NCBI RefSeq assembly: GCF_010095445.2
Contig: NZ_WFGV02000036.1
Span: forward strand, 1 to 64,000
Origin: Pseudomonas sp. TNT3
GTDB lineage: Bacteria; Pseudomonadota; Gammaproteobacteria; Pseudomonadales; Pseudomonadaceae
Direction: 5' to 3'
Length of the DNA: 64,000 nucleotides
The notes under the pieces are model-generated. The model was given only the letters and a program-made list of their open reading frames with translations, searched no databases and was not told where the DNA came from. The position numbers and the translations under genes were made by a program. Below, piece after piece: positions 7,008 through 15,260 of this stretch. The number at the start of each line of letters is the position of its first letter. The stretch's first letter is position 1.

Positions 7008-8876
7008 TTATTGAGCCGTCGAAATGACTGACGCCTGTGACAACGCTTTCGGATCAAGGCTCGCGAACGGCGCCTTGGCCCACACGACCTTGCCGCCAAC
7101 GACGGTCAACAACACCTCGTTGCGGCCCAACGCTTGCTCGGGCACCTGCATGAAGTTCTTGTCCAGGACGATCAGGTCGGCGAACTTGCCCACTTCGAGC
7201 GAGCCGACAACGGTGTCCAGTTTCAGTTGTTCGGCGGCGTTCATCGTGATGGTCCGCAGCACCTCGGTGCGGGACAGCGCCGGGTCGGCATTCAGCTTGC
7301 CGGCATAGTTGGGCCCATAGCTGTGAGGGTTCTGAGGGTCGCCAGCGCGGGTAACGCCAATCTTCAGTGCAAGGAATTCGTCGAGCGGATCGACCGGCCA
7401 GTCGCTGCCATAGGCCACGCGACCGCCAGCATCGGCAATGCTGCCCGAAGGCTCCATGCGGGAAAACCGCGCCGGGCCCAGATGGTCGCTGGTGCCGTCA
7501 ATGGTGGACGGTGCCTGCTGGGCCCACTGGAAGGACATGGTGGCCGTCACGTCCAGCGCCTTGAAGCGCGAATAGTCCGCGGGATCAACCGATTCGGCGT
7601 GGGCGATGGCCGGACGAAAGCCGTTACCCGGCAGTTGCTGGCGCACGTATTCAATGCTGTTGAGTGAATCACGCACGGCGCGTTCGCCGGTGGCGTGAAG
7701 ATGCGGATCAAGGCCGGCCTGCACGGCTTTGAGCATCAGTGGATTGAGTACTTGCGGCGGGAAGTACAGCTCGCCGAGGTTTTTGCCGGGCGCCCACTTC
7801 GGCGCCTTTTCGGTGCCGGTGTTGCGCAGGTACGGCGTCAACATCGCGCCCGTGTCCGCCGGTGCGTTGATGATCCCGTCCATGAACAGCTTGACGTGGC
7901 GCATGCTCACGCCCGGCGCCGGCTTGGCTTCTCCCTGGTCGTAAATGTCGGCCAACGCCTTCGCCTCGGCAATGGTTTTCGCCGGGTCCGCCGCCGCCGC
8001 GGACGGGTCCAGCTTGATCGCCAGCAGGGCTCGCGCAGTGAGTTCGCCCGACTGTTGCAACTGAGTGAAAGCCTTGCCGCTTTCGGGCCCCGACAAGGCA
8101 TCGAAGAAACTGGTGATCCCTTGCTGGCGCATGGCGTCGAGCGCGGCGCGTGTCTGCTTCAACTTCTCGGCGTCAGTGGCGGGTGGCACCACGAGCGCCA
8201 TGGATTCGGCGGCACCGTCCTCGCAGATACCGGTCGGATTGCCCGCGCTGTCACGGGCATACTTGCCGTCACCAGGATCGGCTGTGCGCTTATCGACGCC
8301 GGCAACCGCCAGGCCGCGGGAGTTGACCAGCACGGTATGGAAATCACTGGAGCGGACCTGAATCGGACGTTGGGTCTTGAGCGCGTCCAGGGTCGACTTG
8401 TCGGGGTCGCCATCGAGTCCGTGCATGCCCATTCGGTCCCAGCTGCCGACTTCCAGCCACACATCGGGGCCTTTGTCCTTCTCGGCGTCCAGGCATGCCT
8501 GAATGGTTTGCTGAAAGACCTTGCGGGTCATCGTCTGGTACTTCAGATCGCACAGGGTCATGGCGCGACCGCCGTCGCCCGGATGCATATGCGCATCGAC
8601 GAAGCCCGGCATCACCATGCGTCCAGCCAGGTCGATCAACCGGGTGTGTGGGCCGATAAATGATGAAACGCCGGCATCGCTACCGACGTAGACGATCTTG
8701 CCGCCCGACACGGCGATCGCCTGTTGCACCGAATTCTGACCGTCGACGGTGTAGACATAACCATTGCGCATGATCGTGTCTGCGGCGCTCGAACCTTGTG
8801 TCTGACACCCCACCAGCGCCACACAGGAAAATGCCGTTGCCGCCGTCACTGCGATACACAGCCTGGAAAATTTCAC
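7008..8876 (-). CDS. Lipoprotein amidohydrolase, YtcJ/Amidohydro_3 type (copy 2)
   Basis: 622 residues from a GTG at 8876. This start is preferred over the ATG at 8951 because GAGG lies just upstream and because it places a clean lipoprotein signal (KFSRLCIAVTAATAF... LVGC) at the N-terminus, with the lipid-accepting Cys at residue 24. The HxH metal site is H96-x-H98 (GFVDAHMHPG). Later family landmarks are DPHLHATGERAVRDSLN, AIAHAESVDP and YGSDWPVDP. It is a paralogue of the downstream enzyme but with lipid anchoring instead of free secretion, so the two may act on different faces or substrates of one pathway. It is the first structural gene after the LuxR-type regulator, and a perfect 12-bp palindrome lies 76 bases upstream of its start. 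Confidence 0.88.
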   Translation of the reverse strand: MKFSRLCIAVTAATAFSCVALVGCQTQGSSAADTIMRNGYVYTVDGQNSVQQAIAVSGGKIVYVGSDAGVSSFIGPHTRLIDLAGRMVMPGFVDAHMHPGDGGRAMTLCDLKYQTMTRKVFQQTIQACLDAEKDKGPDVWLEVGSWDRMGMHGLDGDPDKSTLDALKTQRPIQVRSSDFHTVLVNSRGLAVAGVDKRTADPGDGKYARDSAGNPTGICEDGAAESMALVVPPATDAEKLKQTRAALDAMRQQGITSFFDALSGPESGKAFTQLQQSGELTARALLAIKLDPSAAAADPAKTIAEAKALADIYDQGEAKPAPGVSMRHVKLFMDGIINAPADTGAMLTPYLRNTGTEKAPKWAPGKNLGELYFPPQVLNPLMLKAVQAGLDPHLHATGERAVRDSLNSIEYVRQQLPGNGFRPAIAHAESVDPADYSRFKALDVTATMSFQWAQQAPSTIDGTSDHLGPARFSRMEPSGSIADAGGRVAYGSDWPVDPLDEFLALKIGVTRAGDPQNPHSYGPNYAGKLNADPALSRTEVLRTITMNAAEQLKLDTVVGSLEVGKFADLIVLDKNFMQVPEQALGRNEVLLTVVGGKVVWAKAPFASLDPKALSQASVISTAQ

Positions 8877-8951
8877 CTGCCTCACCTCTGTTTTTATAGT
8901 TTTGGAAGCGCCCGAACAGACTGCCGTGCAAGCCCCTGATATGCAGGGCAT

Positions 8952-8963
8952 ACCCTATAGGGT
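8952..8963. promoter_or_regulatory. Candidate operator palindrome upstream of the amidohydrolase operon
   Basis: ACCCTATAGGGT is a perfect 12-bp dyad in the 165-base gap between the LuxR-type regulator and the amidohydrolase genes. Its position 76 bases before the GTG would suit an activator site. Binding by the adjacent regulator is inference. I do not see a convincing -35/-10 pair. Confidence 0.4.
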
Positions 8964-9041
8964 GCGGCAGTCGAATGGACCTCTACAAATGAGGAGGGTG
9001 AGGTTAATAAACCGCAATGCCGGGCATGTTGCCAACCGGGT

Positions 9042-10061
9042 CTATTCAGATTTTACCAGCGGGTTTGCAGCGGGTGAGCGCAGCGCCGAGCCCAATTCAA
9101 CCTTGCTCTTCACACCAAGCTGCACATAGCAGTTGCGCAAATACGTGCGAACGGTCGCCGGGCTCAAGACAAGGATTTTTGCGATTTCCTTGTAGGAATG
9201 GCCGGCCGCGAACAGCATCGCCGCCGTGCGCTCACGGGGTGCAAGCACGACGCCACGTGACAGTGTTTCGAGGGACAGAATCACATGATCGCCGTTGGGT
9301 GTGAGCGTCAGCGCACAGCGACCGAGGCGCATCACGCATGGCGCTTTTGCCAACTGTGCAACCACCTCGAGAGGCAGCGTTGAACCACTCCACCGAGGCA
9401 GTTCGTGCTGGATCGCCGCACACAACGATGCGCCGATGTACAGCAAGCTGCCGTCCAGGCGGGCCACCCCGAAATCGCTGGCGCCATTCACCGTGTCGAA
9501 GCGAATCATGTCCTGCACCTGGAACCGCCACAGTTGCAGCAAGTGATCGCAGAATGCCGAGAACAAACCGGCCTCGCCTTCATCGAACGCGAGCTCATGC
9601 TGGCCCCGATACAGGCAGACGAAGAACATCAATCCACTCTCGGGCAACTCGAAGGTGATGCACATCGCGTGGAGCAGATCGTGACGTCGCGCAAAGGCGC
9701 TGACGCCCTCGTCGAGATCGTCGTATCCGCTCTCTCGCACGACCACGCCAGGCTGGCTCAAGGTGTTATGGGAGAAGGTGTCCGCGTCCGCGCCCTTGTG
9801 CCACTCGAAGGCGAAGGACTCGGGCAGATCGATGCGCCCGTGCATCCAGCTCCTGGGAGGGATATTGCCCCCCGAAGCGGACATCTCGCCCCACCAGGCT
9901 GATGCGAAGGGCACCAGCGAGCGAAAGGCTTGCAGGCCCTCGTCGATGAATCGGGAAGAGCCGTTGTCCCGAGCGAGTCGGCCCAATTGCAATACACAGA
10001 GATTGAACGCCTTTAGCGTTGCCATCGATACCTGCGCATCGACCTGATTGCCCTCCTCCAT
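9042..10061 (-). CDS. LuxR-family transcriptional regulator
   Basis: 339 residues. The C-terminal LuxR/FixJ helix-turn-helix is clear (roughly residues 270-330: LAPRERTAAMLFAAGHSYKE then ILVLSPATVRTYLRNCYVQL and GVKSKVEL). The N-terminal 250 residues match neither an autoinducer-binding domain nor a response-regulator receiver that I can recognise, so this is a LuxR-type regulator with an unassigned sensor region. The ATG at 10061 has AGGA 9 bases upstream; Met13 is the alternative. The start overlaps the end of the upstream sterol-desaturase-like gene by 49 bases, and the operon of amidohydrolases, porin and permease follows 165 bases downstream, so it is likely their local regulator. Confidence 0.88.
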   Translation of the reverse strand: MEEGNQVDAQVSMATLKAFNLCVLQLGRLARDNGSSRFIDEGLQAFRSLVPFASAWWGEMSASGGNIPPRSWMHGRIDLPESFAFEWHKGADADTFSHNTLSQPGVVVRESGYDDLDEGVSAFARRHDLLHAMCITFELPESGLMFFVCLYRGQHELAFDEGEAGLFSAFCDHLLQLWRFQVQDMIRFDTVNGASDFGVARLDGSLLYIGASLCAAIQHELPRWSGSTLPLEVVAQLAKAPCVMRLGRCALTLTPNGDHVILSLETLSRGVVLAPRERTAAMLFAAGHSYKEIAKILVLSPATVRTYLRNCYVQLGVKSKVELGSALRSPAANPLVKSE

Positions 10062-11173
10062 TGCTTCTGATCCTGTGCACTACACGTCGTATTATTTTGA
10101 CGATGACATAGGCGTAGCAAGTGCGTCCAGCCCAAGGTAGCCAAGGGCAGCGATTCGGTACGTATGGCGTCAACGAGGGGCTTGGCCGAACGAACCTTGC
10201 TGGCGATCTCCGAAAAAGGCGTGACTATCAGGCTGTAGATCGACCCATACCGGTCTCGGTCCTGGTCGCCGATGCCAAACCGCAGCGTTTCGGGCTTCGA
10301 CGTGGTCACGTACAGCGTGCCGAACATCCAGTCCCACAGGGACATGTTGATGCCGAAGTTTTTGTTGAAGTGCCGTGGTGCATCGCTGTGATGGATCTGG
10401 TGCTGGGCCGGGCTGTTCAGCACATGTTCGACCAGCGGCCCGAACGAGAACCATACGTGGCTGTGACGCAGGTTCGCCGCCAGACCGTTGAGGATGAACA
10501 CCATGTAGGTCACGCCGAACAACGTGTAGCGGCTGACTTCCCCGCCACAGGCGTACCAGACGACGCCGGCATAGAGGCTGATGACGATTGTGGAAGAGAG
10601 CTTTTCCACAATCTTTTCCACGAAATGCACCCGGCTGGCGGTGGCGGGTACAAGGACACTCGCCGAATGATGGACTTTGTGGAAAGCCCAGAGCCATCGG
10701 GTGTGAAAGGCGCGATGGGACCAGTAGTTGATGAAATCCTTCAGCAGGAATACGCCCATGCCGTAGAGCAATGAGAGTGCGAGGTGAGCCTGCATTTGCA
10801 CGCGGGCGCCCCAGAGGTTTGTGAAGAACGCGATGTAGTCGCCGGAGCGCAGGATGAGTGGGTCTACCAGGCCGACAATGGGCAGCACCAGCGCGATTTT
10901 GAGGATGGCGCGTACGAAGTAGTAACGGTAATCCAGCAACGCGGATTGGTGAAAATGCACCCGGTGGCCGCCGATGAATTGCCAGAAGGATTGCGCGTGG
11001 GTCAAACCGCGATGCTTCCTGTATCGATACAGGCAATAGGCAATGGCGTACGAGATGGACAGGAACAGCACACCTAACCGGCCGTTCACATCAAAGAGGC
11101 TAAGGAACTGGTGGCTGACAGGCTTGATCACCCACAAGATCAGGTAGTCAACAAGTGCTGTGAATGCATCCAC
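10013..11173 (-). CDS. Fatty acid hydroxylase / sterol desaturase superfamily membrane protein
   Basis: 386 residues from a GTG at 11173, chosen because GGAGGCG lies just upstream; the ATGs at 11272 and 11269 have no such site and overlap the divergent promoter region. Hydrophobic helices dominate residues 1-150. The di-iron histidine clusters of the superfamily are present: H153-RAF-H157, H165-KV-HH169, RHSH (237-240) and H258-QI-HH262. Members oxidise lipid chains or sterol-like rings at the membrane. The last 27 or so residues run past the usual end of the domain, are basic and low in hydrophobic content, and overlap the luxR-type gene by 49 bases in another frame. That may mean a lost stop codon. 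The lipid substrate is unknown. Confidence 0.85.
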   Translation of the reverse strand: MDAFTALVDYLILWVIKPVSHQFLSLFDVNGRLGVLFLSISYAIAYCLYRYRKHRGLTHAQSFWQFIGGHRVHFHQSALLDYRYYFVRAILKIALVLPIVGLVDPLILRSGDYIAFFTNLWGARVQMQAHLALSLLYGMGVFLLKDFINYWSHRAFHTRWLWAFHKVHHSASVLVPATASRVHFVEKIVEKLSSTIVISLYAGVVWYACGGEVSRYTLFGVTYMVFILNGLAANLRHSHVWFSFGPLVEHVLNSPAQHQIHHSDAPRHFNKNFGINMSLWDWMFGTLYVTTSKPETLRFGIGDQDRDRYGSIYSLIVTPFSEIASKVRSAKPLVDAIRTESLPLATLGWTHLLRLCHRQNNTTCSAQDQKQWRRAIRSMRRYRWQR

Positions 11174-11356
11174 GACGGGTTCGCCTCCTTCAAGGGAAGG
11201 GCGTGGGGTTCGATGAAGCAGGCGATAAGTGTAGCCCCGCCTCGACTGCTTGCACCCTCCTTCGCTCATCACTCGATCGATAAATGCCGTGCCTGCTGGC
11301 TCTTTCGCTATGTAGTTTTGTATATTGCGTCACTCAAATCCCGAAGACAGCCGTTC

Positions 11357-11998
11357 ATGAGCCGCATTCGCCAGCACAATCTGCATGTCATTCTGGAGGC
11401 CGCCAGCGCAGAGTTCGCCGCCAAAGGCTTCGACGCCACCCAGACGCGGGACATCGCAGCGCGGGCGGGTGTGCCTAAGGCCAATCTCTATTACTACTTC
11501 CGGAGCAAGGAAAGTCTTTACGCCAAGGTGCTTCTCGGGTTTGTCGAGCCACTGCTTGAAGCCTCGGCGGTGCTGCGCGAGAGCGATGACCCGGTTGCGG
11601 GATTGCAGGCCTACATTGCCGCACGGATCCGGATCGCCCGGGAGCATCCGCATATTGCGAAGGTGTTCAGTGGGGAGTTGTTACTGGGTGGCCGGCAATT
11701 GCCCGAAGAATGTCGGGACCTGCTGTATGCCGAGGCACGACGCAATGTCGAATGCCTGCGCAGCTGGATTGCTCGGGGGTTGCTGGCGCCGGTGGACCCG
11801 GAACACCTGATGCTGTTCATTTGGTCGGCGACGCGCACCTACACCAACCTGGGTTGGCAGATGGCGCATATCACGGGCCGGGAGACGCCGCGGGATGAGG
11901 ATTATCGGGATGCAGCGGCGACCGTTACTCGCTTGGTGCTGGGCGGTGTGGGGCCGGTTGCGGTGGATGAGGGGAAGCGGTTGATGTTTGCCACTTGA
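11357..11998 (+). CDS. TetR-family regulator with RutR/YcdC-like C-terminal domain
   Basis: 213 residues. The ATG at 11357 is the canonical TetR start (MSRIRQHNLHVILEAASAEF); the ribosome binding site is weak. The helix-turn-helix is at residues 25-50 (TQTRDIAARAGVPKANLYYY with FRSKESLY following). The C-terminal half (HPHIAKVFSGELLLGG, then LFIWSATRTYTNLGWQMAHI) resembles the YcdC/RutR ligand-binding domain. E. coli RutR senses uracil and thymine and controls pyrimidine use. The gene is divergent from the sterol-desaturase-like gene with 183 bases between starts, so it may repress that promoter and itself. RutR-like identity fits a nearby nucleobase-type permease and cysteine hydrolase but does not prove a pyrimidine role. 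Confidence 0.85.
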   Translation: MSRIRQHNLHVILEAASAEFAAKGFDATQTRDIAARAGVPKANLYYYFRSKESLYAKVLLGFVEPLLEASAVLRESDDPVAGLQAYIAARIRIAREHPHIAKVFSGELLLGGRQLPEECRDLLYAEARRNVECLRSWIARGLLAPVDPEHLMLFIWSATRTYTNLGWQMAHITGRETPRDEDYRDAAATVTRLVLGGVGPVAVDEGKRLMFAT

Positions 11999-12060
11999 GA
12001 TTGTTGGGGATTGTTGGGAATTAGGGAATTGTTGGGGACTGCTGCGCAGTCCAGCGGGAG

Positions 12061-12164
12061 TAAACTCCCTCGCCACAGTGGTTATCTGCAGGAATTTCTT
12101 ATGGTGCTCTTGAGGCAGTACGTCGGCTCGAGCGCTCAGCAAATCCCTGTGGCGAGGGAGTTTA
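12061..12164. repeat. REP pair, class C
   Basis: TAAACTCCCTCGCCACAG (12061-12078) is the exact reverse complement of 12147-12164. Flanking GGACTGCTGCGCAGTCC (12036-12052) and CTGCGCAGCAGTC (12191-12203) extend the similarity. It lies between convergent genes. Confidence 0.75.
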
Positions 12165-12235
12165 TCGAATCGTCGCACCGTCCCGCTCGGCTGCGCAGCA
12201 GTCGTCGCTTCATCTCTCGCCATCGAAAAACGATT

Positions 12236-12769
12236 TCAGAATTTGATTTCGCTCGCCTTTGTGACATCGATTCGGGCGACCGAACCCGTCAAGTGCGCCA
12301 GATCTTTGTTGTGTTCGGCAATGATGTCTTCGGCCGCCATATTCCCATTGTCCACCGTCGAATGTGCATCAGCGGCAAGCACCACGTCATAGCCCAGTGT
12401 GTGCGCCTGGCGCACGGTGGCATTCACGCAATAGTCGGTTTGCAGCCCGCAGATGATCAGGCGTTCAACCCCCTTCTCTTGCAGTAACGTCCCCAGATTT
12501 GTGTGGTAGAACGAGTCGCCCGTGGTTTTGCGTACGCGCAGGTCCTCATCTGAGGTCACCAGCCCTTCCGCAAGTTGCCAGCCTTCGCTATTGAACTTCA
12601 ACAAGTCGCCCTCTTCCTCGTGCTGGATGAGGATGACGGGGATGTTGGCTTTTCTGGCCTTGGCACTGAGTCCGTTGATGGTGTCGATGATGCGTTTGAT
12701 ATCGAAGCATTCGTATTCGCCGGCACACAGAGCGCGCTGTACGTCGATGATCAGCAGGGCGGTGCTCAT
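12236..12769 (-). CDS. Cysteine hydrolase, isochorismatase-like family
   Basis: 177 residues from the ATG at 12769, which has GGAAGGAAG directly upstream; an in-frame ATG at 12805 lies inside a repeat hairpin. The catalytic triad of the family is complete: D9 (LLIIDVQ), K81 (VRKTTGDSF) and C114 (GLQTDYCVNATVR), with the usual cis-peptide region before the Cys. Family members hydrolyse isochorismate, nicotinamide, N-carbamoyl compounds or peroxyureidoacrylate (RutB). No signal peptide is visible, so it is cytoplasmic. It follows ggt by 76 bases on the same strand. The substrate cannot be assigned; the nearby RutR-like regulator makes an amidase or carbamoylase role attractive but unproven. Confidence 0.88.
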   Translation of the reverse strand: MSTALLIIDVQRALCAGEYECFDIKRIIDTINGLSAKARKANIPVILIQHEEEGDLLKFNSEGWQLAEGLVTSDEDLRVRKTTGDSFYHTNLGTLLQEKGVERLIICGLQTDYCVNATVRQAHTLGYDVVLAADAHSTVDNGNMAAEDIIAEHNKDLAHLTGSVARIDVTKASEIKF

Positions 12770-12803
12770 GGTCTTCCTTCCTTCCTTGAAATGTCGGTGG
12801 GAC

Positions 12804-12832
12804 AAGGGGACAGAAAATAGATCCGTCCCCTT
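12804..12832. repeat. Hairpin repeat of the GGGGACAGA type between ggt and the cysteine hydrolase
   Basis: AAGGGGAC (12804-12811) and GTCCCCTT (12825-12832) form an 8-bp stem around AGAAAATAGATCC. From memory this motif resembles hairpins that flank REP-associated tyrosine transposases, but no transposase gene is nearby. It has no T-run on the minus strand, so it is a poor terminator for ggt. Confidence 0.45.
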
Positions 12833-12845
12833 CTAAAAACAACCC

Positions 12846-14573
12846 TTAATAACCGAGCGACAACCCGGTGTTGCGTCGTGGGTCGTTCGCGCCGTAGAAA
12901 CGGTTTTTGCCGACCGGTTTGCCTTCCAGCGAAGGGGCGCCGACCAGAATGGCCGCCACGTGGTTGGCATCCTGCGGCCCGGCGAACTTGTGGCCCATGG
13001 CTTCGAGCATCTTCACCGTGTCGGGACTGGTGGTGAAGGTTTCCAGGTTGGTTTCTTCCGGCAGCCATTGCTGGTGGAAACGTGGGGCATCGACCGCTTC
13101 CTGGATGTTCATGCCGTAATCGATCACGTTGAGGATGGTCAGCAGCGTCGCGGTGATGATGCGGCTGCCACCGGGGGTGCCGACGACCATCACCACCTTG
13201 CCGTCCTTGGTGACGATGGTCGGGCTCATCGACGACAACGGCGCCTTGCCGGGGGCGATGATATTGGCTTCACCCTGGACCAGGCCGTACATGTTCGGCA
13301 CGCCGATTTTCGAGGTGAAGTCGTCCATCTCATCATTGAGAATGACCCCGGTTTTACTGGCCATGACGCCAGCACCGAACCAGTCGTTGAGGGTGTAGGT
13401 CACCGACACCGCGTTGCCCCATTTGTCGACGATGGAATAGTGCGTGGTGTTGCTGCCTTCATGGGGCGCGACGCCGGGTTTGATCTCGCGGGAAACGCCG
13501 GCCTTTTTAGGGTCGATGGCCGCACGGATTTTGGTCGCGTAGTTTTTATCCAGCAGGTGCTCGATCGGATTCTTCACGAAGTCCGGGTCACCCAGGTAGC
13601 TGTTGCGGTCCACATAGGCGTGGCGCATGGCTTCGATCTGGTAGTGCATGCCCTGGGCCGAACGGTAACCCAGGTCTTTCATTGGGTAGCCGTCGAGGAT
13701 GTTCATGATTTCGCAGATGACCACGCCACCGGAGCTTGGCGGAGGTGCCGAGACCACGTGGTAACCGCGATAGTCGCACTCCACCGGAGCCAGTTCGCGG
13801 GTCTTGTATTTGTCGAGGTCGGCCTGGGTGATGATGCCTTTGTTGGCCTGGCTGGACGTGACGATGGCGTCGGCGACCCACCCTTTGTAGAAGCCGTCAG
13901 CGCCTTTCTCGGAAATTTCCCGCAGGGTTTTGCCGAGGTCTTTTTGCACGAGCTTCTGGCCGACCTGCATCGGTTCGCCATTGCTCAGGAAGATCGAGCC
14001 GGAGTCCTTGATGTCTTTCTTGAAGACATCGGTGGCGTACTCCAGCAAGTCGACATCACCCTGCTCCAGCACAAAACCGTCTTCAGCCAGTTTGATCGCC
14101 GGGGCGATCACGTCCTTGCGGGGTTTGGTACCGTATTTGGACAGCGCCAGCTCCATGCCCGATACAGTGCCCGGCACGCCGACCGCCAGGTGGCCGCGGG
14201 TACTCAGATCAGGGACGACATTGCCCTCTTTGTCGAGGTACATGTCGGCAGTCGCCGCCAGAGGGGCTTTTTCGCGAAAATCGAGGAAGGTCTTGCGTCC
14301 ATCGGCCAGCTGGATGGTCATGAAACCACCGCCGCCCAGGTTGCCCGCTGCGGGATACACCACCGCCAGCGCGTAGCCGACCGCGACGGCTGCATCGACA
14401 GCGTTGCCGCCGTTCTTGAGCACATCGACACCCACGTGACTGGCCAGGTGCTGGGCAGTGACGACCATACCGTTTTCGGCCGCGACCGGGGCCACGGAAG
14501 CCGCGTAAGTACTGAGGCAGCTGAGCGCCAATGAGGTCGCTATCAGCGATTTGGCAAAAGGTTCGAACTTCAT
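12846..14573 (-). CDS. ggt: Gamma-glutamyltransferase
   Basis: 575 residues with a Sec signal peptide (residues 1-24, LIATSLALSCLSTYA). The proenzyme is complete: a large-subunit glutamate-binding region (NGGNAVDAAVAVGYALAVVY), the self-cleavage site before Thr376 (GSN-TTHYSIVD), which becomes the catalytic N-terminal nucleophile of the small subunit, and the small-subunit motif APGKAPLSSMSPT. Bacterial GGT is periplasmic; it cleaves gamma-glutamyl bonds in glutathione and related peptides and recycles cysteine and glutamate. Length fits the family (about 570-580). The gene stands alone, with a 76-base gap to the hydrolase gene. No regulatory site is recognisable upstream. Confidence 0.96.
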   Translation of the reverse strand: MKFEPFAKSLIATSLALSCLSTYAASVAPVAAENGMVVTAQHLASHVGVDVLKNGGNAVDAAVAVGYALAVVYPAAGNLGGGGFMTIQLADGRKTFLDFREKAPLAATADMYLDKEGNVVPDLSTRGHLAVGVPGTVSGMELALSKYGTKPRKDVIAPAIKLAEDGFVLEQGDVDLLEYATDVFKKDIKDSGSIFLSNGEPMQVGQKLVQKDLGKTLREISEKGADGFYKGWVADAIVTSSQANKGIITQADLDKYKTRELAPVECDYRGYHVVSAPPPSSGGVVICEIMNILDGYPMKDLGYRSAQGMHYQIEAMRHAYVDRNSYLGDPDFVKNPIEHLLDKNYATKIRAAIDPKKAGVSREIKPGVAPHEGSNTTHYSIVDKWGNAVSVTYTLNDWFGAGVMASKTGVILNDEMDDFTSKIGVPNMYGLVQGEANIIAPGKAPLSSMSPTIVTKDGKVVMVVGTPGGSRIITATLLTILNVIDYGMNIQEAVDAPRFHQQWLPEETNLETFTTSPDTVKMLEAMGHKFAGPQDANHVAAILVGAPSLEGKPVGKNRFYGANDPRRNTGLSLGY

Positions 14574-14723
14574 GATTCGGTCTCTTTTTTTGTTTTTTGG
14601 CTCTGCCCAGGACAGAGGGAACGCTTCAGGAGCAGTAGCCAGTATGGCTAAGATTGCGTATTGCGCCTCCCCGACCAGGCAGTATCCTTAACGCTTGTTC
14701 AACAAATCGGCGCGGCCTGCGAT

Positions 14724-15260
14724 ATGACCTACATCTGCACAACCCTGGCGTCCCCGGTCGGTGAGCTGAAGCTGGTCGCGAATGGCTCACGCCTGGTCGC
14801 CATCCTCTGGGAAAACGACGCACCGGGCCGCGTGCGACTGGGGTCCATGAGCGAATCGACGGACAATCCGATCCTTTTGCGCACGGCCGAACAGCTGCGC
14901 GAATATTTTGCCGGCACCCGTGATCACTTCGAGCTGGAGCTGGAATTTGCCGGTACGGAATTTCAGAAGAAGGTCTGGGCAGCGCTGTTGACGATTCCGT
15001 TCGGCGAGACCCGCAGCTATAGCCAGATCGCCATGCAGATCGGCAATCCGAGCGCGGTCCGCGCAGTGGGTGCGGCGAACGGGAAGAATCCGATATCGAT
15101 TGTCGCGCCGTGCCATCGGGTGATTGGGGCGTCGGGGAAGTTGACGGGGTTTGCGGGGGGGCTGGAGGCGAAGGCGTTGTTGTTGCGGTTGGAGAGGGCC
15201 AAGCGGTCAGGTACCGGCATGACCGGCGATCTGTTCGAGCAGCCAATACATAACGTGTAG
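14724..15260 (+). CDS. ogt: Methylated-DNA-[protein]-cysteine S-methyltransferase
   Basis: 178 residues. The start at 14724 is taken because the product then begins MTYICTTLASPVGELKLVAN, the normal beginning of the N-terminal ribonuclease-like fold; the frame extends to 14661 without a ribosome binding site. The C-terminal DNA-binding half carries the acceptor motif IVAPCHRVIG with Cys130, the arginine-finger helix (SAVRAVGAANGKNP) and GETRSYSQIA. The enzyme removes alkyl groups from O6-guanine onto Cys130 in a suicide reaction. It lacks the AraC-like adaptor domain of Ada, so the Ogt-type name is used. The stop codon lies inside a 48-bp arm of a perfect inverted repeat, an unusual gene end. 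Confidence 0.93.
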   Translation: MTYICTTLASPVGELKLVANGSRLVAILWENDAPGRVRLGSMSESTDNPILLRTAEQLREYFAGTRDHFELELEFAGTEFQKKVWAALLTIPFGETRSYSQIAMQIGNPSAVRAVGAANGKNPISIVAPCHRVIGASGKLTGFAGGLEAKALLLRLERAKRSGTGMTGDLFEQPIHNV

